64,000 nucleotides of DNA from Muribaculaceae bacterium (GCA_022509125.1 JAFLTU010000007.1:1-64000); one strand, 5' to 3'; numbered from the stretch's first letter, positions 40,253-50,443 are shown. Notes: generated by a model not told the origin, from the sequence alone. Translations and numbers: made by a program.

Positions 40253-42040
40253 TTATAAATCTGATAAGTTGTGTTCTTCAATAAATTGGCAAATATCAGA
40301 TGGCTTTAATGGTTTGGTAAGATCGCGAAACTCTCTCTCGGTCCATCGTCCACCCGTTTGGGGATGGAAGAGATCGACCATGTATCGGTCAGGCAAATAA
40401 ACTCGACGATCCTTTTCGGTGATGTCGTCTTCTTTACGGGCTATCCAATTATTTTTGTTTGTAATAACTTCGATCAACATGGCGTCTTCTCCATGCGGGA
40501 GGTTGACAACAAATTCCCCCTCCATCGTCTCCCCCTCAACTTTATATGGAAGAAGCAAACCCTCCTCGCATAGAATATTGATGCGGTTTTTGATCGTATT
40601 TATGAAATCTCGCCATTTTTTTCTCTCTTTCTCTTTCTCCTTTTTTCTTTCTTCGTGATTTTCCTTCTTTTTATTATTTTCCCTATCTTCGGGAATTACT
40701 TTTCTGTAATTCTTTTTGTTGGGTTTTTCACGGATATAGTCCATCAGGTTTGTCAAAGGGCTTAACCCTTCCTGCCTGTTAAGAAAGACACGCGTCTCGC
40801 TGAAATCATTGCTCAATTCTTCCAGTTGAGCATGGCCGTGGGTGCGATAAAAATCATTGAAATGGGTGAACAGTCTAAATTCCAAGTCAAAGATGGTTGT
40901 TGTCAAGCTTTCAGCCCCCTCTTTGCGTGCCCAGATGATCCAGAAAGTGCCGTCGTTGGCGTTGTTGGTTAACTTAAGTCTTTTGGAATAGAGATTCCAT
41001 TCCTCCTTTCTGCCACTACTTGTGCCGTTTCGGGCTTGGATATAATTGAAGAATTTAGTGGCCAAGCGGGCCTCTCTTTCCACAAAGGCCTCTGTAGAAA
41101 CAGAATTGTCGCTTACTGCTTTGATGCCGTAATAAATCTCTACGTGGGGTTCGAAGATATTATATTCCACCAGGAATTCGTAATTGACTCCTCTTTTTTG
41201 GTCCCTTTCCACAGCGAGCCGTTTAGTGAGATGGAAGGCTCTGAATTGGAGTAGTCCTCCCTCCTTTCTTAAAAAGGTCTTCAGAGGGGCATACAAAGCC
41301 ATATATTTATTGAACAGCTCATTAAGACGTGACTGCTTTTCCACCTTCTCTTCTTTGGGGAGAGAGTCGAGGGGTCCATATTCCACATTTATTTTATGGG
41401 CTTTCCGCATATATCCTTCCACCTCCGCTGCTGCAATATCCCTATCGGGGAATTTCCCGACAAACTGAAGCATCTCCTTGCAATATTGGCCTGTGTCTTG
41501 GATAGTGAAATCAAGCCGGAATTTTTCATTTATATTTTGGGGATTATTGTCTGAAGAATTTTTGGAGGAGTCCTCGGTCAAATCATCTTTCGGAGGGTTA
41601 TCTAAATATGGTTCTGCAGGGATATCATCCGGAGTTTGAGATTTATAATTTTCAGGGATTGAAGAGATTTTGTCGGTGGCCTTTTTCGTTGTGGCTAATC
41701 TTTTTAGTTCTTTGGTTGTCCCCAAATTTTTAAAAATCTTTTTGACCAGGATTTTGTCTAAGGTTTGACCGGAATTAGCAAGGCGAGATAACTCCTCGTT
41801 TATTTTATCGAGAGATTTTGTAAGTATGCAATTAATGCCTTGGGGGTCAGCGTGGGGATAAAGCAGACGTGAGGCCTCATCCCAATCGGAGGGTTTCACC
41901 TTCAACCCCGTGGATTGTGATATGAGTTGACGGTTGAGGCTGCAATATAACTCTATGGTGTATGCCTTGTCGGGATCATAGTTTTTAGGTTTACGCTGAT
42001 ATAGTGATGCCGAAATAATCTCTCTTTTGGGACGAGGCAT
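40253..42040 (-). CDS. Hypothetical protein with tyrosine-recombinase arm-binding-like N-terminus and unrecognised C-terminus
   Basis: ATG at 42040 (MPRPKREIISASLYQRKP); YTIELYCSLNRQLISQSTGLKVKPSDWDEASRLL resembles Arm-DNA-binding domains; no R-H-x-x-R...Y catalytic motif seen; Lys/Glu-rich coiled segment. Confidence 0.55.
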   Translation of the reverse strand: MPRPKREIISASLYQRKPKNYDPDKAYTIELYCSLNRQLISQSTGLKVKPSDWDEASRLLYPHADPQGINCILTKSLDKINEELSRLANSGQTLDKILVKKIFKNLGTTKELKRLATTKKATDKISSIPENYKSQTPDDIPAEPYLDNPPKDDLTEDSSKNSSDNNPQNINEKFRLDFTIQDTGQYCKEMLQFVGKFPDRDIAAAEVEGYMRKAHKINVEYGPLDSLPKEEKVEKQSRLNELFNKYMALYAPLKTFLRKEGGLLQFRAFHLTKRLAVERDQKRGVNYEFLVEYNIFEPHVEIYYGIKAVSDNSVSTEAFVEREARLATKFFNYIQARNGTSSGRKEEWNLYSKRLKLTNNANDGTFWIIWARKEGAESLTTTIFDLEFRLFTHFNDFYRTHGHAQLEELSNDFSETRVFLNRQEGLSPLTNLMDYIREKPNKKNYRKVIPEDRENNKKKENHEERKKEKEKERKKWRDFINTIKNRINILCEEGLLLPYKVEGETMEGEFVVNLPHGEDAMLIEVITNKNNWIARKEDDITEKDRRVYLPDRYMVDLFHPQTGGRWTEREFRDLTKPLKPSDICQFIEEHNLSDL

Positions 42041-42262
42041 ATGGGGGAGGATTAAATTTGTTTGTGTAAAATTATGAAAATTTTGTTGCGCATACAAACA
42101 TACAAACAAATTGTCGTTAATTGAAGGAATCTTTTTGGGGGGATGTAGATAACTTTTTGAAAAATTAAACTCGAGTTTAAGAAATTAAACAGAAGATTTT
42201 TTGTAATTTTACAATCCCTAAACTAACACAGGTAAAAAAGACTTAAAGGGAATCCCCTGGCA

Positions 42263-43201
42263 ATGGCTTCGACAGACACTTCTACCCTACCCTATCATAT
42301 ACCGGCTCTATTGCCGGAGGCTATAGATTTGCTTGGAATAAAACCGGGGGGAATCTATATAGACGCTACATTTGGCGGGGGCGGACATTCCCGTGCGATC
42401 CTTGAGGGGCTGGGACCCGAAGGACGCCTTTTCTCCTTCGACCGCGATCCCGATGCCTATGAAAACAGAATAGAAGATCCACGTTTCACGTTTGTGCATG
42501 GTAATTTCCGCTACTTAGAAAATTTCATGCGATATTACGGTGTTGATAAAGTGGACGGGATCTTGGCCGACTTCGGGGTTAGCTTCCATCATTTCGACAC
42601 TGCAGAGCGAGGTTTCTCTTTTAGGGCCGAAGCCCCTTTGGACATGCGGATGAACCGTAATGCCGCCATGACGGCTGAGAGATTAATCGCCCAGTCTTCC
42701 GAGGAGGAGATACTTTCCATGCTTAGAAGCTATGCAGACTTGAAGAAACCCGGAGCTGTTGCCAAAGCGATAACGGCAGCAAAAGAGGGTGCCGGCATTC
42801 AGACCACTACCCAGCTTACCGAGGCTGTCTTGAAAGCCCTCGACCCTCGCCAGGAGAAGAAGGAATTGGCACAGGTGTTTCAAGCATTCCGCATAGCAGT
42901 AAATAATGAAGCAGACGACCTGCAAACGTTTTTGAATTCCGCCCAAAAGGTGCTCATGGATGGAGGACGCTTGGTCACACTGACCTATCATTCGATGGAA
43001 GACCGAATGGTTAAGAATTTTATGAAGACGGGCAATATCGAGGGTCTGGAAGACAAAGACTTTTTCGGTCATGTCAAGACTCCATGGAGAGTTTTGACAC
43101 GCCGTCCGATAGAGGCCGGCGACGAGGAGGTTGGCCGCAATCCGAGGGCCCGCAGTGCAAGACTGAGAGCCGCAGAAAAAATAGAGACCGGGAAAAGTTA
43201 G
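42263..43201 (+). CDS. rsmH: 16S rRNA (cytosine(1402)-N(4))-methyltransferase
   Basis: YIDATFGGGGHSRAIL, ILADFGVSFHHFDTAERGFSFR, VTLTYHSMEDRMVKNFMK. Confidence 0.96.
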   Translation: MASTDTSTLPYHIPALLPEAIDLLGIKPGGIYIDATFGGGGHSRAILEGLGPEGRLFSFDRDPDAYENRIEDPRFTFVHGNFRYLENFMRYYGVDKVDGILADFGVSFHHFDTAERGFSFRAEAPLDMRMNRNAAMTAERLIAQSSEEEILSMLRSYADLKKPGAVAKAITAAKEGAGIQTTTQLTEAVLKALDPRQEKKELAQVFQAFRIAVNNEADDLQTFLNSAQKVLMDGGRLVTLTYHSMEDRMVKNFMKTGNIEGLEDKDFFGHVKTPWRVLTRRPIEAGDEEVGRNPRARSARLRAAEKIETGKS

Positions 43202-43209
43202 AATAGGAA

Positions 43210-43620
43210 ATGGGATTAAGGAAAAGAAAAGGTAAAGGAGGAGAGTCGCCAAAGCAGCCGGAGGCTTCTAAGAAGAAAAAAAAGAGGATTTCCGGAGTGC
43301 CGCGTGATCTTGTGAACGATGTGCGCTACGGACGCTCTCTATCGCTCGAATTCTTCCGCCAGAATGCATGGCTTTTGATGCTTTTTGTGGTGGCCATTAT
43401 CGCCTTGATGGGGCTTCGTTATAAGACGAAAACTAAGATGGAGGAAATCAAGGTACTCACTGAAGAGTTGCAGCGTGCACAGAGCAGCAAGCTCCAGGAG
43501 AAAGCCTCATATATGTCGCTCATTCGAGAGGCTGAAATGAAAAAGCTCGTGGATGAAAAAAACCTTGGGCTCCAGTTTCAGGAATATCCGCCCTTCGAGC
43601 TCGAAGTGGAAAGACAATAG
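43210..43620 (+). CDS. FtsL-like cell-division protein
   Basis: Short single-TM protein between rsmH and ftsI with a basic N-terminus. Confidence 0.75.
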   Translation: MGLRKRKGKGGESPKQPEASKKKKKRISGVPRDLVNDVRYGRSLSLEFFRQNAWLLMLFVVAIIALMGLRYKTKTKMEEIKVLTEELQRAQSSKLQEKASYMSLIREAEMKKLVDEKNLGLQFQEYPPFELEVERQ

Positions 43621-43655
43621 TGATTAGTGATTAGAGAATAGAGAATAGAGAATAG
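43621..43655 (+). repeat. 5 heptads starting at the base after the ftsL-like stop codon
   Basis: TGATTAG TGATTAG AGAATAG AGAATAG AGAATAG. Confidence 0.85.
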
Positions 43656-43800
43656 TTGAAAGTTTAGGGCTTGGGAATAATGATAATTTGAACTTTTAAA
43701 TAAAATCAGAAACCTTGACTTTCCTGATTGCAAGTAAAAAACCGATTCTCCAAACCAATTATCTTCAACTCAAGCCAACACTTTCAACCCCATCACCCCA

Positions 43801-43870
43801 AGCAAACAACAACCAACAATAACAAGCAATAACCCACAATAACTCACAATAACTCACAATAGGAAACAAA
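43801..43870 (+). repeat. Decamer repeat (consensus AAcncaCAAT) before ftsI
   Basis: agcaaacaac aaccaacaat aacaagcaat aacccacaat aactcacaat aactcacaat aggaaacaaa in 10-nt phase. Confidence 0.8.
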
Positions 43871-43888
43871 CAACTCTCTTCGGCATAA

Positions 43889-46003
43889 ATGGCAACAAGA
43901 CAGACAGTAAAAATCAGATATGGTATAGTGACAGTGGCTTTCCTTCTGTTTGGGATTGCATTGTCGGTGAAATTGTTCCATACGACAGTTGTGGAAGCCG
44001 GGGCCTGGAACGACCGTGCCCAGAAGGAACTTTCACGGACAGTGGTGATTGCTCCGGAACGTGGCAATCTCTTGGCTTCCAACGGCAATATCCTGGCGTG
44101 TAATCTGAAGGTCTACGACATTAAGCTCGACCTCCGCCATAACAAGGTGCAGGCTCAGAACCCAATTCCCTGGGCCAAGATCGACAGTCTGGCCGATTCG
44201 CTTGACTATTACTTTCCGCGGGTCAGCCATCTGCGTCAACATCCCGACACATTTGCAAAATATTCATGGCACACCAAATTGAAGCGGGAATTCGAAAAAG
44301 ACCCGGATAAGCGCACCCGTTCGCTGCGGTTGGCGCGCAAACGCACCCTGGAAGATTTCGCCCAGGTTCGCAATTTTCCCTATCTCAAAGATTTCAAGGG
44401 TTCGGGCTATCGTATCCCGGTCTATAAAGAGGAGCGCAATGTCAGGATCTATCCCTATGGACGTATGGCTTTCCGAAGCATCGGAAGGGTGAATGAAAAT
44501 TGGGAGACAGGAGAATTTCACGGCTATTCGGGTCTGGAAAAAGACCTTGACTCTCTGCTCTATGGCAAACCGGGAGAGGCCAAGAAGGTGGCCCTCACTT
44601 CGGGGCTTGCAAACTGGGTTTCCGAGCCGGCTGTGAGAGGCTACGATATCCTGACCACCATCGACATCGACATGCAAGACATGCTCGAGGAGGAGTTGCT
44701 CAACATCTGCAGAGACTCTCGGGCCGAATGGGGCACAGCCATTCTGATGGAGGTGGCCACAGGGGAAATCAAGGCTATATCCAACATTGAATTGCTCGAC
44801 GACGGCACCTATGGAGAGGCCCTCAACCGGGCAGTCCTTCCCTTCGAGCCGGGGTCGGTGATGAAGCCGATATCTCTGATGATTGCATTTGAGGATGGCC
44901 TTGTGAAGAGTGTCAACGACTATGTGGACTGCAGCCCCTTCCAACGCACCAGTGATCCTCATGCCCCCGGGGTTAAGAATATGAAACAGGTGATAGAAAT
45001 GTCGTCTAACACAGGCATCGCCCGAGTGATTTTCAGGGGCTATTCCGAAGACCCCTCCTCCTTCCACGACCGTCTGAGCTCGATCGGTTTTTTTGAACCG
45101 ATGCACAGTGGCATTGCGGGCGAATGTGTGCCAAGGATCCGCAAACTTCTGCCTAAAGACTCCCGAGGCAACAACATAACCATGACGGCACGTCATCTCG
45201 ACCTTGCTCGCCAGGCCTACGGCTACAACACGGAGATACCGCCGCTCTACACCCTTTCTATATATAACGCCTTGGCCAACGGAGGCCGATATGTCAGGCC
45301 ACATCTTGTCCGCTCGCTCATCTCCGAGGATGGTAGAGACTCTGTGCTCCCGATAAGCTACATCCGCGACAGAATATGCACTGAGGAGACGGCAAGGAAG
45401 GTGAGAGAGTGCATCCATGAAGTTGTGTGGGGACCCCATGGAACTGCCCGCGCCGTTCAAGACGACAGGGTTGAGATAGCCGGAAAGACCGGAACGGCCT
45501 ATCCAGTTGAACGGGGACAATACAACACGTCGAAACGTCGCTACGCATTCGCCGGTTTCTTCCCCTACTCCAATCCCAAATATTCATGTATGGCCTTAGT
45601 GTTAGGGCCTTCGGGCACGAGTGCCAACCGCACATCAGGCCAGGTTGTGAAAAACATAGCCCTGAAGATGTTCTCGCGCGGCATGCTCAACAATAAATCC
45701 ACCTACACTGACAAGAGGGCCGAGAGTGTGCCGGTCTACATGGCATCGGAGAAATTCGAGCCTGCCGAAGTTGACCATCATTTAGGCATAAAGAGCCATA
45801 AGAGAGTGAAGAGCCAGGAGCATGGAGACCTTGCCAGAGTGCCCAATGTAATGGGCATGGATGCCCCCACGGCTGTGAAATTGCTTGAACAGAGAGGGGT
45901 TAACGTATCCCTCCACGGCTCGGGGCGTGTAGTAGCCCAGTCTCTCCCTGAAGGATCGGAAATAAAACCAGGAACCTCCATAACCTTAAGTCTTAAGATA
46001 TGA
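43889..46003 (+). CDS. ftsI: Division transpeptidase (class B PBP) with C-terminal PASTA domain
   Basis: FEPGSVMKP (SxxK), SSN (VIEMSSNTGIA), KTGTA; PASTA VPNVMGMDAPTAVKLLEQRG. Confidence 0.95.
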   Translation: MATRQTVKIRYGIVTVAFLLFGIALSVKLFHTTVVEAGAWNDRAQKELSRTVVIAPERGNLLASNGNILACNLKVYDIKLDLRHNKVQAQNPIPWAKIDSLADSLDYYFPRVSHLRQHPDTFAKYSWHTKLKREFEKDPDKRTRSLRLARKRTLEDFAQVRNFPYLKDFKGSGYRIPVYKEERNVRIYPYGRMAFRSIGRVNENWETGEFHGYSGLEKDLDSLLYGKPGEAKKVALTSGLANWVSEPAVRGYDILTTIDIDMQDMLEEELLNICRDSRAEWGTAILMEVATGEIKAISNIELLDDGTYGEALNRAVLPFEPGSVMKPISLMIAFEDGLVKSVNDYVDCSPFQRTSDPHAPGVKNMKQVIEMSSNTGIARVIFRGYSEDPSSFHDRLSSIGFFEPMHSGIAGECVPRIRKLLPKDSRGNNITMTARHLDLARQAYGYNTEIPPLYTLSIYNALANGGRYVRPHLVRSLISEDGRDSVLPISYIRDRICTEETARKVRECIHEVVWGPHGTARAVQDDRVEIAGKTGTAYPVERGQYNTSKRRYAFAGFFPYSNPKYSCMALVLGPSGTSANRTSGQVVKNIALKMFSRGMLNNKSTYTDKRAESVPVYMASEKFEPAEVDHHLGIKSHKRVKSQEHGDLARVPNVMGMDAPTAVKLLEQRGVNVSLHGSGRVVAQSLPEGSEIKPGTSITLSLKI

Positions 46004-47499
46004 CGCATAAACTCAACCGTCTACTTGAAAATATAAAAGTGGTGGAACTTGTTGGTTCCACCGACAAGGAAGTCTCCTCATTGGAGAGCGATTCACGGAA
46101 AGTGGGCAAAGACGGGATATTCGTGGCCGTAAAGGGTACCACCACAGATGGCCATAAATATATTCCGGTGGTGGCAAGTGCCAATGTTGCCGCAGTGGTG
46201 TGTGAGTCGTTGCCCACCACTCTTGCACAGGGAGTCACGTATGTGAAGGTAGCCGATTCGGCGCTTGCACTGGGCCAGCTTGCCTCAGCATGGTATGGGC
46301 ATCCTTCAAGCCATCTGACCTTGGTGGGAGTCACCGGCACCAATGGTAAAACCACAACTGCAACGCTTCTCTATGAGATGGCCAAACTTCAAGGTTTTAA
46401 AGCCGGGTTGCTCTCCACGGTGTGCAACTACATCGGCGACCGGAAGATTGCTTCGACCCATACTACCCCTGATCCCCTGACACTCAACAAACTGCTTGCA
46501 GAGATGGTTGACGAAGGTTGCCAGTATGCCTTCATGGAGGTGTCGTCACATTCCACGGCCCAGAAACGTGTGGCAGGTTTGGAATTCGCCGGTGGAATTT
46601 TCTCAAATCTTACACGCGACCATCTCGACTATCATCTCACTGTGGACAATTATATGAGGGCGAAGAAGGCATTTTTCGATATGCTGGGACCTGACGCATT
46701 CGCGCTTATCAATGAAGACGACAAATCGGGTCGGTTCATGGTGCAAAACACTCGAGCCAAGGTCTACACTTATTCACTGAGATCGGATGCCGACTTCCGA
46801 GGAAGAGTGATTGAGACTCGTCTAGACGGAACGTTGTTGTCGCTAAATGGCCATGAAGTTGAGGTGATGTTCACAGGCCGTTTTAATGCTTATAACCTGA
46901 CGGCTGTCTACGGGGCTTCAATCCTTATAGGCTTCCTTCCTGAAAGGGTGCTTGTAGATATGAGCAAACTTGTGCCGGTGGCAGGCCGTTTCCAGCCCTT
47001 CATATCCCCTTCAGGAGTTGCAGCAATTGTAGACTACGCCCACACCCCGGATGCATTGATCAACGTGCTCGACACGATACGCAATATCGTCGGGAATATA
47101 GGAAATGTCATAACTGTGGTAGGAGCCGGAGGCAACCGCGATTCCGGGAAACGTCCGTTGATGGCCCAAGAGGCAGCCTGCCGTAGCGATTTCCTTATTC
47201 TTACCAGCGACAACCCGCGCTTTGAAGATCCCGACGCAATCATAGAGGAAATGGTGGCAGGTCTTAGCCGCGAGGAATTGCGACGCACGGAGAAAATTGT
47301 TGACCGCCGTGAGGCTATCCGCAAGGCTATAGAGATGGCTGAACCTGGAACGGTGGTGCTCGTGGCGGGAAAAGGCCATGAGACATATCAGGAAGTGAAG
47401 GGAGTGAGAAATCATTTCGACGACGCCGAAGAGGTGCGCCAGGCTTTGGAAATCAATCACCGGCAGCGATCCAATACCAACCGCGACCTCAACAATTAA
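46000..47499 (+). CDS. murE: UDP-N-acetylmuramoyl-tripeptide synthetase (MurE)
   Basis: GVTGTNGKTTTATLLYEM, HTTPDPLTL, DNPRFEDPDAI; ATGA overlap with ftsI. Confidence 0.95.
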   Translation: MTHKLNRLLENIKVVELVGSTDKEVSSLESDSRKVGKDGIFVAVKGTTTDGHKYIPVVASANVAAVVCESLPTTLAQGVTYVKVADSALALGQLASAWYGHPSSHLTLVGVTGTNGKTTTATLLYEMAKLQGFKAGLLSTVCNYIGDRKIASTHTTPDPLTLNKLLAEMVDEGCQYAFMEVSSHSTAQKRVAGLEFAGGIFSNLTRDHLDYHLTVDNYMRAKKAFFDMLGPDAFALINEDDKSGRFMVQNTRAKVYTYSLRSDADFRGRVIETRLDGTLLSLNGHEVEVMFTGRFNAYNLTAVYGASILIGFLPERVLVDMSKLVPVAGRFQPFISPSGVAAIVDYAHTPDALINVLDTIRNIVGNIGNVITVVGAGGNRDSGKRPLMAQEAACRSDFLILTSDNPRFEDPDAIIEEMVAGLSREELRRTEKIVDRREAIRKAIEMAEPGTVVLVAGKGHETYQEVKGVRNHFDDAEEVRQALEINHRQRSNTNRDLNN

Positions 47500-47532
47500 A
47501 CCGATACTCCAACCCGCAAACCCTAAAGACCC

Positions 47533-48804
47533 TTGTTCTACTATCTGTTTCAAAGTCTCCAGGATTATGATATCCCCGGTTCACGGCTGGTGGATTACAT
47601 CACCTTTCGAGCCGGCTTCTCATTCACTCTGGCCATGCTGATAGCGCTCATCTTCGGGCGCAGCATTATCACACGCCTGCAAAGGCTGCAGGTGGGTGAG
47701 GTGATCCGCAATCTGGGACTTGAGGGCCAGATGAGCAAAAAAGGCACTCCGACTATGGGGGGTGTCATTATAATTCTCGCCATTTTGGTGCCATGCTTCT
47801 TGATAGGCAATCTCTCGAATATCTACATGATCCTGATGGTGGTGGCCACGCTTTGGATGGGAGCTATCGGTTTTCTCGATGACTTCCGCAAGCTGAAATA
47901 CCACAACAAAGATGGTCTCAAGGGAAAATACAAGGTGACAGGTCAGGTAGGACTGGGATTACTTGTCGGCATCACAATGTGGCTCTCTCCCTCGGTTGTG
48001 ATGAGTGAAAATATGGAGATTGAGAGCAAGCAGGGCCAGGATTTGATTGAGGTGGTCCATACGGGCACCTTCGAAAAGACCCCACAGACCACTATCCCCT
48101 TCTTCAAGAATAATAACTTCAACTATGAATGGCTGACAGAATGGATTCCAGATACAAATGCCGCGCAGACTATGGGGTGGCTCGTATTTGTATTTGTGGT
48201 GATTGTAGTTGTGACCGCTGTCAGCAACGGAGCTAATCTCACTGACGGACTCGACGGGCTCTGTGCTGGTACTTCGGCAATCATCGGGGTGGCCCTGGCT
48301 GTTATGGCATATTTGGGTGGCAACATAATTTATGCCGGATATCTGAATATAATGTATATTCCCGGGAGCGAGGAACTCGTGGTCTATGCAGGAGCATTTA
48401 TCGGAGCCCTTATCGGCTTCCTTTGGTATAATGCCTTCCCGGCACAGGTGTTCATGGGCGACACAGGAAGTCTTACGCTTGGAGGGATTCTGGCAGTATT
48501 TGCTATCCTCATACGCAAGGAGTTGCTTATACCTTTGCTCTGTCTGGTATTCTTCCTGGAAGACCTCTCAGTGATGATGCAGGTGGGATATTTCAAATTC
48601 ACAAAACGGAGATATGGCGAGGGGCGGCGCATCTTCAAGATGACCCCGCTTCACCATCATTTCCAAAAGGCCGGCGACCCCAATATCCCGAGCCTTATCA
48701 ACTTCCCGACCACTCCCGTGCCGGAGTCGAAGATTGTGACTCGTTTCTGGATAGTCGGAATCTTGCTGGCTGCCCTAACATTCGTGACACTAAAAGTGAG
48801 GTAG
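47533..48804 (+). CDS. mraY: Phospho-N-acetylmuramoyl-pentapeptide-transferase
   Basis: GTPTMGG, NLTDGLDGLCAG, MGDTGSL motifs; TTG start codon. Confidence 0.96.
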   Translation: MFYYLFQSLQDYDIPGSRLVDYITFRAGFSFTLAMLIALIFGRSIITRLQRLQVGEVIRNLGLEGQMSKKGTPTMGGVIIILAILVPCFLIGNLSNIYMILMVVATLWMGAIGFLDDFRKLKYHNKDGLKGKYKVTGQVGLGLLVGITMWLSPSVVMSENMEIESKQGQDLIEVVHTGTFEKTPQTTIPFFKNNNFNYEWLTEWIPDTNAAQTMGWLVFVFVVIVVVTAVSNGANLTDGLDGLCAGTSAIIGVALAVMAYLGGNIIYAGYLNIMYIPGSEELVVYAGAFIGALIGFLWYNAFPAQVFMGDTGSLTLGGILAVFAILIRKELLIPLLCLVFFLEDLSVMMQVGYFKFTKRRYGEGRRIFKMTPLHHHFQKAGDPNIPSLINFPTTPVPESKIVTRFWIVGILLAALTFVTLKVR

Positions 48805-48848
48805 GATTTTGGGCAAGGAAAAAAACGACAAACGATAAAAGCAAAAAC

Positions 48849-50192
48849 ATGAATAAAGAGAGACTGGTGGTGTTAGGAGGCGGCGAGAGTGGCGTCGGAG
48901 CCGCCGTGTTGGGTAAAGACAAGGGTTACGAAGTGTTTTTATCCGATTTTGGGACCTTGTCGGCCCCCTACCGCGCTATCCTTGAAGAAGAAAAGATAGA
49001 TTTCGAGGAGGGTCGCCACACAGAAGAGAAAATCCTGGGAGCTGATGTGGTAGTAAAAAGCCCGGGCATCCCCCCAACAGCTCCTATTGTGGTGAAGCTA
49101 ACAGAGAAGGGGATTCCTGTTTTGTCGGAAATAGAATTTGCCGCCCGTTTTTCGGATGCCAAGATGGTCTGCATAACAGGTTCCAATGGGAAGACCACCA
49201 CTACCCTTCTCACTTTTCATATCTTGAAAAAGGCCGGACTCGACGTGGGTTTGGCCGGAAATGTCGGGAAGAGTTTGGCCTACCAGGTAAGCCGCGACCC
49301 ACATGAAATATACGTCATAGAACTTTCGAGTTTCCAACTTGAAAATATGTATCGGTTCAAGGCCAATATCGCCGTGATTTTAAATATCACTCCCGACCAT
49401 CTCGACCGTTACGACCATAAGATGGAGAACTATGCAGCAGCCAAATTTCGGATTCTGCGCAATCAAACCAAGGATGATTTCTTTATTTATTGGCAAGACG
49501 ACCCCCTGATTCGCGAGCAAGTGATGAAGGTGCAAGGTGAAGCCATGCGGCTCCCCTTCGGTCTTACCGACGAGGGAGAAACGGCAGCCTTCGTAGATGA
49601 TGGAATCCTGCGTTTCTCCACTCCCATGGATGTCTGGGAAATACCGCGCGACCGTCTGGCATTGCCCGGGTTGCACAACCTCTACAACTCGATGGCCGCA
49701 GGCCTCTCGGCTATTGCCCTAAATATCCGGAAAGAGAGCATCCGCGAGGCTCTCGAAGACTTTGAGGCTGTGGAACATCGGTTGGAATTCGTCACAGAAA
49801 TCGATGGAGTGAGCTATGTCAATGATTCCAAGGCCACCAATGTTAATTCCACATGGTATGCTCTCGAAAGCATGACCACTCCCGTGGTCTTGATCTTGGG
49901 GGGCAAAGACAAGGGCAACGACTATTCAGAAATAGAACCGCTTGTTAGAGAGAAAGTGAAGGCTATTGTCTGTATGGGTCTCCATAATGAAAAAATAATC
50001 GAATTTTTCAAGGGGAAGGTGCCGGAAATCCGCGATACCCATAGCCTCAAGGATGCCCTCACAGCTTGTCGGCAACTCTCAGAGGCGGGCGACACTGTGC
50101 TCCTCTCCCCTTGCTGCGCAAGTTTTGACCTTTTCTCGAGCTATGAGGATCGCGGAAGGCAATTCAAGGAGGCGTTGACAAATAAGAGATGA
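48849..50192 (+). CDS. murD: UDP-N-acetylmuramoylalanine--D-glutamate ligase
   Basis: GSNGKTTTTLLTFHIL, NITPDHLDRY, NDSKATN. Confidence 0.96.
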   Translation: MNKERLVVLGGGESGVGAAVLGKDKGYEVFLSDFGTLSAPYRAILEEEKIDFEEGRHTEEKILGADVVVKSPGIPPTAPIVVKLTEKGIPVLSEIEFAARFSDAKMVCITGSNGKTTTTLLTFHILKKAGLDVGLAGNVGKSLAYQVSRDPHEIYVIELSSFQLENMYRFKANIAVILNITPDHLDRYDHKMENYAAAKFRILRNQTKDDFFIYWQDDPLIREQVMKVQGEAMRLPFGLTDEGETAAFVDDGILRFSTPMDVWEIPRDRLALPGLHNLYNSMAAGLSAIALNIRKESIREALEDFEAVEHRLEFVTEIDGVSYVNDSKATNVNSTWYALESMTTPVVLILGGKDKGNDYSEIEPLVREKVKAIVCMGLHNEKIIEFFKGKVPEIRDTHSLKDALTACRQLSEAGDTVLLSPCCASFDLFSSYEDRGRQFKEALTNKR

Positions 50193-50196
50193 AAGT

Positions 50197-50259
50197 AGTG
50201 CCGAGTGCTGAGTGCCAAGTGCTGAGTGATGAGTGCATAGAGCACAGAGCACAGTGCAT
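50197..50259 (+). repeat. 9 AGTGCTG-type heptads immediately after murD
   Basis: agtgccg agtgctg agtgcca agtgctg agtgatg agtgcat agagcac agagcac agtgcat. Confidence 0.85.
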
Positions 50260-50303
50260 AGTTTTGGAAATAGTTTTAAGCTGTTAAGAACTGTTGAAAA
50301 ATC

Positions 50304-50443
50304 GATCAACGAGAAACGATCAACGAAAACCTAAATCCGTAAACCGCAAACCGAAAACTGTAAACCGCAAACCGAAAACTGTAAACCGCAAACCGAAAAC
50401 TGTAAACCGAAAACCGTAAACCGAAAACTGTAAACCGAAAACC
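50304..50443 (+). repeat. 20 in-phase GNAAACY-type heptads before ftsW
   Basis: gatcaac gagaaac gatcaac gaaaacc taaatcc then gtaaacc/gcaaacc/gaaaact units, partly as a 21-nt higher-order repeat; ends 10 nt before the ATG. Confidence 0.95.

Noticed and set aside
44264-45520. 418-aa minus-strand ORF
   Set aside because: Antisense to ftsI with no recognisable domain
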